A stretch of DNA of 63,824 nt from Chryseobacterium flavum (GCF_003385595.1 NZ_QNUE01000018.1:1-63824), one strand, 5' to 3'. Positions 18,504 through 29,050 are shown, counted from the first letter of the stretch. Program-made: numbers and translations. Notes: generated from the sequence alone by a model not told the origin.

Positions 18504-21476
18504 ATGCGTAAAGAGACACAAAAGCTATTGGCTCTGTCGTTGTTAGGATTGTTCAGTTGCAATCTGACGGCTCAGCAAAAAGCTAAAAAAGACACCATTA
18601 AAGGAATCGACGAAGTTGTGGTAACTGCTTTGGGAATCAAAAGACAGGACAAGTCATTGGGATACTCTACCCAGACTATTAAATCTGATGAAATTTTACA
18701 GACCCAAAATAACAACTGGGCACAGGCTTTAGAAGGTAAAGTTGCGGGTTTAAAAATTCAGACTGCCGGAGCAGGACCTCTTGGGACAAGCCGTATTACG
18801 CTTCGTGGAGATATTTCTATGAATATGGGAAATAATGGTGCTTTGATTGTTGTGGATGGTGTTCCTTTAAGTGAGAAAAGAACCGGAACCGGAACTTCAG
18901 CTTATGGCGCAGGTTCAGGAGGGGATTTACCCATTGACTATGGAGACAGTTTTAACAGCATTAATCCGGATGATATAGAATCAATCTCAATTCTGAAAGG
19001 TCCTACAGCATCTGCTTTATACGGTTCCAGAGGGTCCAGGGGAGCTATTATGATCACCACCAAATCCGGAAAAACCAGAAAGGGGAAAGTCCAGGTGACC
19101 TTAAATTCCTATTCAAGTTATGATACCGTTCTTAAATGGCCGGATTATCAATATGAATATGGACAGGGAACTCAGCAAAAAGATAAAAACGGGAATTATT
19201 ATTATTCATATGGTGCCTCTGCAGATGGGGTAAATACAGGTTCTACCAGTAGTGCTTTCGGGCCGAAGTTTGACGGACAGTATTATTTTCAGTACGATCC
19301 AACTGTTGAAGGGCAAAGTCTTGAAAGGAAACTCTGGAGACCTTATAAAAATAATATCAAAGATTTCTGGCAGGTTGGTTCTACATACTCAAACAGTTTA
19401 TCTGTAGAACATTCCAATGAATCTACAGCATTCAGGACATCACTTTCTTATTTAAATAATGAATGGATGATGCCCAATACAGGATTTAACAGATTGAACG
19501 CTGCTTTGTCTGTTGATCATAAACTTAGCAACAGGCTTAAAATCGGAACCAAGGTGAATTTCAGTCAGACAAAAAGTGATAACCTTCCGGCGACAGGATA
19601 TAACAATCAGTCTATATCTTATTTCATGATATTCCAGAATCCAAACGTAGATCTGGAATGGTATAAACCGATCTGGAAAAAAGGACAGGAACAGGTAGAT
19701 CAGATTCATCCTTTCAGCTCTTATATTGATAACCCTTATCTGATTGCTTACGAAAATCTGAACAGTACCAACAAAAAGATCCTTACCGGAAATATCAATA
19801 TAAACTATCAGCTGGCAAAAAATCTTGACGTTGCTTATAAAACAGGTTTGGAGTGGAGCAATGAATTCCGTACACAAAGAAGGCCATGGAGCTCAGCCAA
19901 TTATCTGAAAGGATATTACAGAGAGCAGTATATCAGATATTTTGACCTGAACAATGATATCTTATTTACCTATAAAAATACGTTTGGTGATTTCGGACTG
20001 ACCGCTTCTGCAGGGGGAAATATCAGATACCATGAGTATACCATGAATGATTACAGGGCAATAGGGCTTAATAAAGCAGGTCTTTATCAGCTTTCCAATG
20101 CAACCTCACTGGACAGTAAACTTCCGAAGCCTAATGATAATCAGGTGAACAGTATGTATGCCCTGGCAAATTTCAGTTATAAAGATATGGTTTTCCTGGA
20201 CGTAACTGCCAGAAACGACTGGAGTAGTACACTTCCAAGCCACAACAGGTCTTATTTTTATCCATCTGTATCTTCCTCTTTTATTTTATCGGATATCTTT
20301 AAATTAAAATCTGATAATCTTAATTTCTGGAAGCTGAGGCTATCATGGTCCAAAGTAGGAAATGACACTTACAATTACATGCTTGAGAAATACTATGAGA
20401 ACAGTGTATTTGCAGGTTCTGTAGAGTCTCCGCTCTTATATCCGAATCCTGAATTGAGGCCCGAAATGATCACCAATATAGAAGGAGGAATGGATTTTAC
20501 AATTCTGAAAAACAGACTGAATTTTAATTTTACGGCTTACCAGAATAATTCTAAAGATCAGACCATTATCATTCCTGTATTGTATGAAACCGGATATAAC
20601 AGAAGAATCATTAACTCCGGTGAGCTTAGAAACAGAGGAATTGAATTATCATTAAATGCTTATCCTGTTAAAAATAAAAATTTTTCGTGGAATGTAAATG
20701 CGAACTGGTCAATGAACAGGAATAAGATCCTTTCTCTTCCTGAAGAGTTTAACGGACAACCTTATACGATGGCGAGTGTAGGCGGAGTAGTGTATTATAA
20801 TGCTGTAGTAGGAGGATCATTGGGCGATATATACGGTTATGGCCTGATGTATTCACCGGACGGGCAGGTTATTTATGGTTCGGACGGGCTGACAGCCAAG
20901 CCTACAGAAATGAAAAAAATAGGAAATGCCTATCCGAAATGGAGGGCCGGGCTTCAGAATGAGTTTAAATATAAGAATATTACAGTCAGTTTCTCATTTG
21001 ATGGTCAGTACAAAGGAATAGCATACTCGCAGTCACATCACAAAATGTCTGAACAGGGTAAACTTACTCATACCCTTGCAGGAAGAGATAATCCCGGTGG
21101 ATTAATTGTAGGTCAGGGAGTTGTTCAAAATCCCGATGGAAGCTTCTCTCCAAATACAAAAGGAGTTCCGGTTTCTGCATATTACGGAGACTATTACAGA
21201 AGAGCTAATGTAGAGACCAATTCATTTGATACCTCATTCATTAAATTAAGAGATGCCAGAATTTCTTATTCTTTCCCGAAATCTGTAATAGAGCCATTAA
21301 AGGTTACAGATCTTACGCTAGCCCTGTTTGGAAGAAATCTTTGGATGTGGACGAAGTTCCCGTTGTTTGATCCGGAAGCTGCAACACTTGATGATTCCAC
21401 CATTACACCAGGAGTTGAAATTGGGCAGTTGCCAACAGCCAGAACCGTAGGAATTCAGTTAAATGTTAAATTTTAA
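18504..21476 (+). CDS. SusC/RagA-family TonB-linked outer-membrane protein
   Basis: The 990-residue product has a signal peptide (about 1-23), a TonB-box-like segment (IDEVVVTALG, about 34-43), a plug with ILKGPTASALYGSRGSRGAI (the SusC signature) and a barrel ending in F. The usual N-terminal carboxypeptidase-like domain is absent, so it is a short SusC type. It forms a 'pedal-bin' importer with the SusD protein encoded 11 nt downstream. Confidence 0.95.
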   Translation: MRKETQKLLALSLLGLFSCNLTAQQKAKKDTIKGIDEVVVTALGIKRQDKSLGYSTQTIKSDEILQTQNNNWAQALEGKVAGLKIQTAGAGPLGTSRITLRGDISMNMGNNGALIVVDGVPLSEKRTGTGTSAYGAGSGGDLPIDYGDSFNSINPDDIESISILKGPTASALYGSRGSRGAIMITTKSGKTRKGKVQVTLNSYSSYDTVLKWPDYQYEYGQGTQQKDKNGNYYYSYGASADGVNTGSTSSAFGPKFDGQYYFQYDPTVEGQSLERKLWRPYKNNIKDFWQVGSTYSNSLSVEHSNESTAFRTSLSYLNNEWMMPNTGFNRLNAALSVDHKLSNRLKIGTKVNFSQTKSDNLPATGYNNQSISYFMIFQNPNVDLEWYKPIWKKGQEQVDQIHPFSSYIDNPYLIAYENLNSTNKKILTGNININYQLAKNLDVAYKTGLEWSNEFRTQRRPWSSANYLKGYYREQYIRYFDLNNDILFTYKNTFGDFGLTASAGGNIRYHEYTMNDYRAIGLNKAGLYQLSNATSLDSKLPKPNDNQVNSMYALANFSYKDMVFLDVTARNDWSSTLPSHNRSYFYPSVSSSFILSDIFKLKSDNLNFWKLRLSWSKVGNDTYNYMLEKYYENSVFAGSVESPLLYPNPELRPEMITNIEGGMDFTILKNRLNFNFTAYQNNSKDQTIIIPVLYETGYNRRIINSGELRNRGIELSLNAYPVKNKNFSWNVNANWSMNRNKILSLPEEFNGQPYTMASVGGVVYYNAVVGGSLGDIYGYGLMYSPDGQVIYGSDGLTAKPTEMKKIGNAYPKWRAGLQNEFKYKNITVSFSFDGQYKGIAYSQSHHKMSEQGKLTHTLAGRDNPGGLIVGQGVVQNPDGSFSPNTKGVPVSAYYGDYYRRANVETNSFDTSFIKLRDARISYSFPKSVIEPLKVTDLTLALFGRNLWMWTKFPLFDPEAATLDDSTITPGVEIGQLPTARTVGIQLNVKF

Positions 21477-21487
21477 ATCAGTAAAAA

Positions 21488-22933
21488 ATGAAAAAATTAT
21501 TCTATATATGTTCATTCCTTGCCTTGGCGGGAAGTACAATTTCATGCGACAGAAGCCTTGATGAAATTAATAAAGATACGAGCAGAATCAATGTTCCTGT
21601 CGCAAGTTCCCTGTTGGTTCCTATACAATATAATATGGCTTCTGTAGGATATAACAGAGCTAATGATTTTAATTTTGATCTTATGCAGGTTTCCCTGGAT
21701 TTTCCAAATGAAGGAAACTCTCTGAGCCGTTATTATATTACTGAAAATACAGGAGCCGGTTTCTGGAATAATTCCTACAGATGGCTGAAGCAGGTAGATG
21801 ACCTTAAAAAAGCTGCCATTGCTGAAGATAATAAAAATTATCAGGCTATTTCAATGGTTTTGAATGCATGGATCTATTCCAATCTTACAGATACATATGG
21901 GGATGTTCCGTTTTCTGAAGCGTCACAACTGGATGATAATATTTCCCAACCCAAATTTGATAAGCAGAAAGATATCTATATAAGTTTACTGGATGATCTG
22001 AAAACCGCTAATTCACTTTTTATTACCAATAAAATGCTTTCAGGGGGAGATCTTTTTTATAAGGCAGATACTGATGCAAACGGAATTACGAACTGGAAAA
22101 AATTTTGTAATTCTCTTTCTTTAAGACTTCTGACAAGAATTTTAAGCAGAGATGGAGAGGTAAATGTGAAAGACAGAATTAAAGAGATTGTTAACAATCC
22201 TATAATATACCCTCTCTTCCAAAGCAATGCAGATGCTGTTAAGTTAGACATTACAGGCGTTTCTCCATTAATGCCTCCTATTGCCAGACCACAGGATTTT
22301 ACAACAGGGAGAGCAGCCTCTGAATTTTTTGTAAAGACCTTACAGGCAAATAATGACCCCCGTATGGCCATGTTCTTTACCCAGGCAAAAGACCTGAACA
22401 ACATCAATATCGGATATGTGGGAGCTCCTTCTGGGTATCCTTTCGGAACTGTATTTAATTATCAGCCATCAAACCTTAACCAGAATTTAGCAAAAGCACC
22501 GTTAAAAATTTTCGTATATCCGTATGCAGAGCTGCAGTTCACTTTGGCAGAGCTGGCACTGAAAGGAATTATTCCGGGGAATGCACAAACCTTTTATGAA
22601 AACGGGGTGAAAGCATCCATAGAACAATGGGGCGCAGTAGTACCTGCCAATTATTTTGATAATCAGAATGTAGCTTATAACGGACAGATGGAAAGGATTA
22701 TGCTTCAAAAATATATCGCTTTATTTTTTGTAGATCAGCAGCAGTGGTTTGAAAAACGAAGAACAGGATTTCCGGTACTTCCTAACAATGGAGGACTGTT
22801 AAATAATGGAGCACTTCCGCAAAGACTCATGTATCCGCCAAATCCTAAAGTATTGAATCCAGCCAACTACCAGGCAGCAGTCCAGCAAATGGGCGGAGAT
22901 AACATCAATGTGAAAATGTGGTGGAATAAATAA
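21488..22933 (+). CDS. SusD/RagB-family surface lipoprotein
   Basis: The 481-residue product has a lipoprotein signal with lipobox cysteine C20 (GSTISC) and TPR-like helices typical of the SusD-like_2 type, for example NAWIYSNLTDTYGDVPFSEA. It acts as the surface lid of the adjacent SusC importer. It is encoded 11 nt after SusC and 36 nt before a metallophosphoesterase. Confidence 0.93.
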   Translation: MKKLFYICSFLALAGSTISCDRSLDEINKDTSRINVPVASSLLVPIQYNMASVGYNRANDFNFDLMQVSLDFPNEGNSLSRYYITENTGAGFWNNSYRWLKQVDDLKKAAIAEDNKNYQAISMVLNAWIYSNLTDTYGDVPFSEASQLDDNISQPKFDKQKDIYISLLDDLKTANSLFITNKMLSGGDLFYKADTDANGITNWKKFCNSLSLRLLTRILSRDGEVNVKDRIKEIVNNPIIYPLFQSNADAVKLDITGVSPLMPPIARPQDFTTGRAASEFFVKTLQANNDPRMAMFFTQAKDLNNINIGYVGAPSGYPFGTVFNYQPSNLNQNLAKAPLKIFVYPYAELQFTLAELALKGIIPGNAQTFYENGVKASIEQWGAVVPANYFDNQNVAYNGQMERIMLQKYIALFFVDQQQWFEKRRTGFPVLPNNGGLLNNGALPQRLMYPPNPKVLNPANYQAAVQQMGGDNINVKMWWNK

Positions 22934-22969
22934 TAATAAATATAAAGAAATAACAATAAAATATTAAAG

Positions 22970-24559
22970 ATGAGTATCAATATAAAATTTTTAATGCCTT
23001 GTATGCTGGTTTCTGCCATGGCATTTTCTCAATCATCCGTATCAGGATATGTATATGAAGACAGTAATAAAAACCAGAAAAAAGAAAACAGGGAAAAAGG
23101 TGTTGAAGGAGTGGCCGTATCAAATGGGGTTCAGGTAGTTCTGACAGATAAAAACGGAAGATACAGCCTGCCTGTTCAGGAAGATCAGACTATTTTCGTA
23201 ATAAAGCCATCAGGATATCAGACTGGTTTAAATGCTAACAATCTTCCACAGTTTTATTATCATTATAAGCCTAAAGGATCACCGGCTGATTTTAAATATA
23301 AAGGAGTAGCTCCTACAGGAGTGCTTCCTAAAGAACTGAATTTCCCTTTATATAAGCAAAATGAAAGCAGGAATTTTGATATCCTTGTTTTTGGAGATCC
23401 CCAACCTTATACGGAAAAAGAACTTGATTATTTCAAAAGGGGAATTGTAAATGAAGTTAAGAATACTAAGAAAAATGCAGTATTGGGAATTAGTCTGGGG
23501 GATCTGGTAGGAGATAATCTGAGCTTGCAGAAACCGTATGCAGACGTGATGAAAGAAATCGGATTACCCTGGTATAATGTGATGGGGAATCATGACATGA
23601 ATTATGATGCTAAGGAAGACCATTTATCAGATGAAACATTTGAATCTAACTTCGGGCCTGCCAACTATTCATTCAATTATGGAAATGTACATTTTGTTAT
23701 TTTGGATGATATTCTTTATCCGGATCCAAGAGATGGTAAAGGATATTGGGGCGGTTTTCGTGAAGATCAGCTTCAGTTTATTGAAAATGATCTGAAACTG
23801 GTAGATAAAAATAAACTGATCGTTGTTTCTTTTCACATTCCTCTGGAACATCAGAATGAAGATAGCTTCCGGAATGCAGACCGTCAGAAATTATTTGACT
23901 TCTTAAATCCTTTCCGGAATGTACTTCTTTTATCAGCGCATACCCATATTCAGCAACAGATTTTTTATGGTAAAAAAGCAGGCTGGAACGGAATCAAAGA
24001 ATTACATGAATATAATGTAGGAACTACCTGTGGGGATTGGTATTCAGGAACAGCAGATGAGGCTGGACTTCCTACTTCAACAATGAGAGACGGAACTTCA
24101 AAAGGATATTCATTCATCAGTTTTAATGATAACCAATATAAAGTTAAATATAAGACAGCGGGTAAGCCTGAGGACTATCAGATGAAATTATATGTTCCGA
24201 AAGTAATTCCGTTTCCATCAAAAACTTCTGCAAAAGTACTGGCCAATTTCTTTATGGGAAGCAAGAAGGATAAAGTTGAATACAGAATAGATAACGGATC
24301 ATGGGAAGAAATGGAGTATGATGAAACAATAGATCCGAACTTTGCCCTTTCCGTTTTCAAATGGGATACAACAGAGAAAATCCTTCAGGGAAGAAGACCT
24401 TCTAATCCCGAAATGTCAAAACATATATGGGTAGCAGGATTTCCAAAGAAATTATCTTTAGGAAAACATAAAGTTGAGGTAAGAGCTGTCGATATGTATG
24501 GAAATCAGTTTTCCGCCTCTGAAGAATTTGAGGTACAAAATTCAATTCAGATCCCTTAG
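22970..24559 (+). CDS. secreted calcineurin-like metallophosphoesterase
   Basis: The 529-residue product has a signal peptide, an N-terminal SdrD/CNA-like beta domain (about 24-90) and a metallophosphoesterase core. The metal-binding motifs are GDPQP, GDLVGDN, GNHD, SFHIP and AHTH (about 140-330). A C-terminal beta domain completes the three-part layout of this Bacteroidota family. It likely hydrolyses phosphoesters in the periplasm or at the surface. Co-occurrence with SusCD suggests that it processes the imported substrate. Confidence 0.92.
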   Translation: MSINIKFLMPCMLVSAMAFSQSSVSGYVYEDSNKNQKKENREKGVEGVAVSNGVQVVLTDKNGRYSLPVQEDQTIFVIKPSGYQTGLNANNLPQFYYHYKPKGSPADFKYKGVAPTGVLPKELNFPLYKQNESRNFDILVFGDPQPYTEKELDYFKRGIVNEVKNTKKNAVLGISLGDLVGDNLSLQKPYADVMKEIGLPWYNVMGNHDMNYDAKEDHLSDETFESNFGPANYSFNYGNVHFVILDDILYPDPRDGKGYWGGFREDQLQFIENDLKLVDKNKLIVVSFHIPLEHQNEDSFRNADRQKLFDFLNPFRNVLLLSAHTHIQQQIFYGKKAGWNGIKELHEYNVGTTCGDWYSGTADEAGLPTSTMRDGTSKGYSFISFNDNQYKVKYKTAGKPEDYQMKLYVPKVIPFPSKTSAKVLANFFMGSKKDKVEYRIDNGSWEEMEYDETIDPNFALSVFKWDTTEKILQGRRPSNPEMSKHIWVAGFPKKLSLGKHKVEVRAVDMYGNQFSASEEFEVQNSIQIP

Positions 24560-24588
24560 CATTTCATTTTTTACTATACTTTTGATTT

Positions 24589-24617
24589 AAAGCCGGCTTG
24601 TATGAGCCGGCTTTGTC
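24589..24617 (+). terminator. hairpin terminator after the SusCD operon
   Basis: A perfect 10-bp stem AAAGCCGGCT (24589-24598) / AGCCGGCTTT (24605-24614) has a 6-nt loop. The T tract is short (TTTG). Confidence 0.7.
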
Positions 24618-24729
24618 TTTGAAATGACCGGTCTTCACGTCGTTGGTAAAAACTAAAGTCTTCATAAAATATTACCGTTAAAAAACCATTAAATCTGTAT
24701 TCTTCCGACGTCATGAAAATGTTCTTTTG

Positions 24730-24737
24730 TAACTTTG
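24730..24737 (+). promoter_or_regulatory. -7 box of the SDR gene
   Basis: TAACTTTG matches TAnnTTTG and lies 23 nt before the ATG at 24761. Confidence 0.5.
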
Positions 24738-24760
24738 TATAACGAAAAAGTATTATTACT

Positions 24761-25474
24761 ATGAATATAAACGGAAAAAATGCCATTGTAACAGGTGGCG
24801 GAAGAGGATTAGGAAAGGCTGTAGCCCTGGCTTTAGCGAATGAAGGAGTAAACGTTGCCATTACAGGAAGAAACGAAGAAAATCTTAAGAATACAGTTGA
24901 TGAAATTCAGAAACTGGGGGTAAACGCTGCCTATGCAGTTTTCAGTATTGATGATGAAGCTGCCGTAAAAGCTGGGATCAATACTTTGGCAGAGATGCTG
25001 GGGGGTGTTGATATCCTTGTAAACAATGCGGGAATAGGTGACTTTGGCAGTCTTGAAGAGATGTCTTCAGAAACCTGGGAACAGGTCATCAGAACCAATT
25101 TGTTTGGGGTATATTATGCTGCTAAAGCTGTTCATCCTTTTATGAAGGCAAAAGGAGAAGGTGATATTGTAAACGTAGCTTCTACTGCAGGTTTAAAAGG
25201 AGGACCTAATATGTCGGCCTATGCGGCCTCAAAAGCAGCTGTTGTTTCCCTGTCACAATCTATGATGGCAGAATGGAGAAAGCAAAATATCCGTGTGATT
25301 ACACTGACTCCAAGTACCATTGCCTCAGATATGAGTATTCAGGGAGGTCTTACGGATGGAAATCCCGACAAAGTTCTGCAGCCTGAAGATTTTGCAGAGT
25401 GGGTAAGGGATATCCTTAAAATGAACAGAAGAGCATTAATTGCCAATGGTTCCATTTTCTCTACAAATCCATAA
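24761..25474 (+). CDS. short-chain dehydrogenase/reductase (3-ketoacyl-ACP reductase type)
   Basis: The 237-residue product is of the usual length for a classical SDR. It has TGGGRGLG (NAD(P)-binding, about 12-19), NNAG (about 88-91), an active-site serine in VASTAG and YAASK (Tyr/Lys pair, about 153-157). Similarity in style to FabG-like proteins does not fix the substrate. It has its own promoter and terminator. Confidence 0.88.
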   Translation: MNINGKNAIVTGGGRGLGKAVALALANEGVNVAITGRNEENLKNTVDEIQKLGVNAAYAVFSIDDEAAVKAGINTLAEMLGGVDILVNNAGIGDFGSLEEMSSETWEQVIRTNLFGVYYAAKAVHPFMKAKGEGDIVNVASTAGLKGGPNMSAYAASKAAVVSLSQSMMAEWRKQNIRVITLTPSTIASDMSIQGGLTDGNPDKVLQPEDFAEWVRDILKMNRRALIANGSIFSTNP

Positions 25475-25542
25475 AAGAATGTAAAGTTGAGGTAATAATT
25501 TTAACTTATTAAGTAAAAAAGAAATTACAATATTATCTTTTG

Positions 25543-25571
25543 AGCCGGGATGTTTTCTTCCGGCTTTTTTT
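25543..25571 (+). terminator. intrinsic terminator after the SDR gene
   Basis: The stem AGCCGGGA (25543-25550) / TTCCGGCT (25558-25565), with one G-U pair, is followed by T6. Confidence 0.85.
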
Positions 25572-25630
25572 ACCATTATTTTTAATCAAAATATAATGCC
25601 CCACGGAGAAGGATAATGCGTGATTTTCTC

Positions 25631-25638
25631 TACCTTTG
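25631..25638 (+). promoter_or_regulatory. -7 box of the MFS gene
   Basis: TACCTTTG matches TAnnTTTG, 29 nt before the GTG start. Confidence 0.5.
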
Positions 25639-25667
25639 TATTTTAAATTTTTCCCCCTACTATTATT

Positions 25668-26915
25668 GTGAAACTAATTAACTTATATACGAGTTCTTTC
25701 AAAGGACTCTCGCAGGAGAGTTGGATGCTGGCGTTGGTAATGCTAATCAACAGGGCGGGTTCTATGGTGCTTCCTTTTTTAGGAGTTTATATGACCGATC
25801 ATTTGCACTTTAGCATTGAAAACTCCGGAATTGTTCTCAGTTTTTTTGGGATAGGTTCGGTTATTGGATCATGGTTTGGTGGAATGATTACCGATAAAAT
25901 CGGGGAATATAAGGTGCAAAGTCTGAGCCTATTGTTGAGTGTACCCTTATTTTGTCTGATTCCGCTTTTCAAGACGGAAGCGGGGTTGGCCGGTATTATC
26001 TTATTGCAGAGTATTGTGAGTGAAACTTTCCGTCCTGCAAACTCTGTGGCAATTACAAAATATGCCAGACCTGAGAATATTACGAGAGCCTTTTCATTAA
26101 ACAGGATGGCTGTTAACCTGGGATTTTCGATAGGGCCGGCACTGGGTGGAATTTTGTCCGCTATTTCTTATGAGTTTTTATTTTTCAGTAATGCCTTAGC
26201 TGCCTTACTGGCGGGTTTAATGTATATCTGGTTTTTTAGAAAACGCACGCGACTGGCTAAGCAAAAAGCAAGAAATGTAAAAGAAGCTGTTGTAATAAAA
26301 AAAGAAAATTCTCCCTACCAGGATGGTAAATTCTTAATATACTGCTTCTTCTGTATGTTATTTTCCATCTGTTTTTTCCAGCTATTCAGCACGCTTACTA
26401 TCTTCTATAAAGATACTGCCCATTTAAGCCAGCAGAATATCGGGTATATTCTGGCCTATAGCGGATTTCTGATTGTTCTCCTTGAAATGGGTTTTGTACA
26501 GTTGGCCGAAAAATATTTTTCATTAGGATTTACCATGCTGATAGGAACTTTTTTATGCGGGTTTTCCTATGCAATGCTGGGATTTGATTATAGTATGGTA
26601 ACGCTGGTGGTATCAATGACCCTGCTCTGTATTGGTGAAATATGGACGCTGCCTTTCATGTCGACAATTACAGCACTGCGATCCGGAGCAAATAATAAAG
26701 GTGCTTACATGGGACTGAATGGTATGTCTTTTTCAATAGCATTTATTATAACTCCTTATATAGGAACTCTTATTGCAGATAAACTGGGCTTTAATACTTT
26801 ATGGATAGGAACGGGGGTTCTGGCACTGCTGATTGCTGCTGCTTTCTATTTTATTGTTCCATGGATGCTTAAAGGCAAAGAAACCACGAAGGAAATAAAA
26901 TACAGTGAAGAATAA
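25668..26915 (+). CDS. MFS transporter
   Basis: The 415-residue product has about twelve transmembrane helices. A loop with GGMITDKIGEYKVQ between helices 2 and 3 is the MFS signature (G-x3-D-x-x-G). A central basic cytoplasmic loop (RKRTRLAKQKARNVKEA) separates the two halves. The start is GTG; no in-frame ATG gives the complete first helix. Drug or metabolite export is plausible but the substrate is unknown. Confidence 0.88.
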   Translation: MKLINLYTSSFKGLSQESWMLALVMLINRAGSMVLPFLGVYMTDHLHFSIENSGIVLSFFGIGSVIGSWFGGMITDKIGEYKVQSLSLLLSVPLFCLIPLFKTEAGLAGIILLQSIVSETFRPANSVAITKYARPENITRAFSLNRMAVNLGFSIGPALGGILSAISYEFLFFSNALAALLAGLMYIWFFRKRTRLAKQKARNVKEAVVIKKENSPYQDGKFLIYCFFCMLFSICFFQLFSTLTIFYKDTAHLSQQNIGYILAYSGFLIVLLEMGFVQLAEKYFSLGFTMLIGTFLCGFSYAMLGFDYSMVTLVVSMTLLCIGEIWTLPFMSTITALRSGANNKGAYMGLNGMSFSIAFIITPYIGTLIADKLGFNTLWIGTGVLALLIAAAFYFIVPWMLKGKETTKEIKYSEE

Positions 26916-26920
26916 TAAAG

Positions 26921-26945
26921 AGCCACAGATTTGTGGCTTTTTTAT
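26921..26945 (+). terminator. intrinsic terminator after the MFS gene
   Basis: The stem AGCCACA (26921-26927) / TGTGGCT (26932-26938) is followed by a T run. Confidence 0.85.
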
Positions 26946-27016
26946 ATATATTTTACTGAAAGGCAATATATAATAATTTTTTATTAACTTTTTAATCTTA
27001 AAATTTCGCCGGTTTA

Positions 27017-29050
27017 ATGACGAAATATATTTTCTTTCTTTTTATTTCCTGTACTTCTTTTTTCTTTTCACAAAAGAAAGATTCTGCTGTGCTGATATCA
27101 GAAATCAGTATTGATACCTATAAAAGACCTTCTTCTTTTATGTCATCCACAAAGTCTGTTTCTGTAGTTTCAGAAAATCTTCTGAATCAGAATCCACCGG
27201 AGAGAATGCTTGAATCTGTAAACCAGACTGCAGGAACCAGAATAGAAGAACGGTCTCCGTCCAGTTACAGAATTTCAATCCGGGGCAGTACCTTGAGATC
27301 ACCTTTTGGAGTAAGAAATATTAAAGTTTATTTTGATGATTTTATATTATCAGATGCTTCCGGTAATACCTATTTTAATCTGCTCTCTCCTGAGCTGATT
27401 GACAAAATAGAAATTTATAAAGGACCTGAAAGTGGTGATTACGGATCAGCAACCGGAGGATCCGTTATGCTGCGGACCAGAAGATCAGAACATCTTTCAT
27501 CACATATCTCTGTCGGTAGTTATGGAACATTTAATCAAAGTTTTGATTTTTCAAAACAATCCGGAAAGCACTTTTTTGAAATGTTTCAGAATTATTTCAG
27601 AACAGATTCCTATAGAGAACAATCGGCAACTGAAAGAAAGCAGGTCTATATGAAGGATCATTTTCAATATTCAGAAAAAGCATCATTACGTGCCATGCTT
27701 TTATACACAGACCTTCAATATCAGACACCTGGTGGGCTTACCTTGGAACAAATGCAGGCCAATAGAAAACAGGCACGGCCAGCAACAAAAACTTTACCGG
27801 GAGCGAAGGAACAGAATGCAGGAATACATAATAAAATGGTCATTGCAGGACTTTCACACGAATATAAATTTAATCCGGATTTTTCACATTTTATTTTAGT
27901 TCAGGGGTCTTATGTTGATTTTAAAAACCCTTTTATTACCAATTTTGAAAAACGGTTTGAAAATAACCTCGCCCTGCGGACTCATCTTAATTATGATAAG
28001 GGATGGGAAAAGATCTCATTAAATTATAGATTGGGTTTTGAGGGAGGAGTAAATGGTATTCTGATCAGAAACTATGATAATGACAGAGGCTTTACCGGAC
28101 ATCCCCAGAATTTTGACCATATTAAAAATACTTCCGGGTTTTATTTTCTCTCACAAAAGCTAAACATTAGTGAAAAGCTGTTTACCGATATTTCCGTTAG
28201 TCTGAATTTAAATTCTTACCAGTGGGAAAGGCAATTTCCGGAAACAGAAAATGGAAGAGTTAAGTTTAGAAACCAGTGGCTTCCCAACTTTGGAATTTCT
28301 TACCTGATTGGGAAAAACCTTTCTGTCAGAGGTAAGATAGGAAAAGGAAATTCAACTCCGACCAATGAAGAAATTCGTGCTTCTGACCAGAAGTTTAATC
28401 TGAGCCTTGTCCCTGAATATGGATGGAATAAGGAAATTGGAGTCAGAAAGCAATTCGGAAGAATTCTATTTTTTGAGGGGAATTATTTTGACTTCCGTAT
28501 GAAAAATACAATTGTCAGACGGCAGAATGAGTCAGGAGAGGAATATTTTACCAATCAGGGTGAAACCGTTCAGAAAGGATTTGAATTTATTTTGGAATCT
28601 CAAAAGATAAAGCTGAAAAATAACTTCCTTAATGATTTTAAATTCAGGTTCTCCGGAAGTTTTTATCATTTTAAGTTTGAAAATTACAAACAGGGCAATG
28701 AAAATTTTTCCGGGAATAATCTGACAGGTGTTCCGGAAACTACAGTGAACAGCTTACTCAATTTCACATTCCTGAAAAAACTTTCAGTAGATTATTCCCA
28801 TTTTTATACTTCTGTAATCCCATTGAATGATATGAATACCATTTGGTCAAAATCCAGTTTGGTAGGGAATATCCAATTCAGATACCCGGTCCGTCTTGAG
28901 AAGACGCAGCTGAACTTCTACCTGCAGATTCAGAATCTGTACAATACAGAATATGTATCAGGTTTTGATATTAATGCATTTGGGAGCCGTTTTTACAATC
29001 CTGCAGCCAGAAGAAACTTTATTCTGGGAATTAAAGTGAATTTTTATTAA
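27017..29050 (+). CDS. TonB-dependent outer-membrane receptor
   Basis: The 677-residue product has a signal peptide (about 1-19), a plug domain with RISIRGSTLRSPFGVRNIK and IEIYKGPESGDYGSATGGSV (about 40-155) and a beta-barrel. It lacks the N-terminal carboxypeptidase-like domain, so it resembles classical siderophore or cobalamin type receptors. No ligand genes are adjacent, so the substrate is open. Its stop overlaps the end of the convergent YpdA gene by 4 nt. Confidence 0.9.
   Translation: MTKYIFFLFISCTSFFFSQKKDSAVLISEISIDTYKRPSSFMSSTKSVSVVSENLLNQNPPERMLESVNQTAGTRIEERSPSSYRISIRGSTLRSPFGVRNIKVYFDDFILSDASGNTYFNLLSPELIDKIEIYKGPESGDYGSATGGSVMLRTRRSEHLSSHISVGSYGTFNQSFDFSKQSGKHFFEMFQNYFRTDSYREQSATERKQVYMKDHFQYSEKASLRAMLLYTDLQYQTPGGLTLEQMQANRKQARPATKTLPGAKEQNAGIHNKMVIAGLSHEYKFNPDFSHFILVQGSYVDFKNPFITNFEKRFENNLALRTHLNYDKGWEKISLNYRLGFEGGVNGILIRNYDNDRGFTGHPQNFDHIKNTSGFYFLSQKLNISEKLFTDISVSLNLNSYQWERQFPETENGRVKFRNQWLPNFGISYLIGKNLSVRGKIGKGNSTPTNEEIRASDQKFNLSLVPEYGWNKEIGVRKQFGRILFFEGNYFDFRMKNTIVRRQNESGEEYFTNQGETVQKGFEFILESQKIKLKNNFLNDFKFRFSGSFYHFKFENYKQGNENFSGNNLTGVPETTVNSLLNFTFLKKLSVDYSHFYTSVIPLNDMNTIWSKSSLVGNIQFRYPVRLEKTQLNFYLQIQNLYNTEYVSGFDINAFGSRFYNPAARRNFILGIKVNFY

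Noticed and set aside
17419..24559. Glycan polysaccharide-utilisation locus
   Set aside because: No glycoside hydrolase, polysaccharide lyase or glycan-sensing regulator is present; the enzymes are phosphoesterases.
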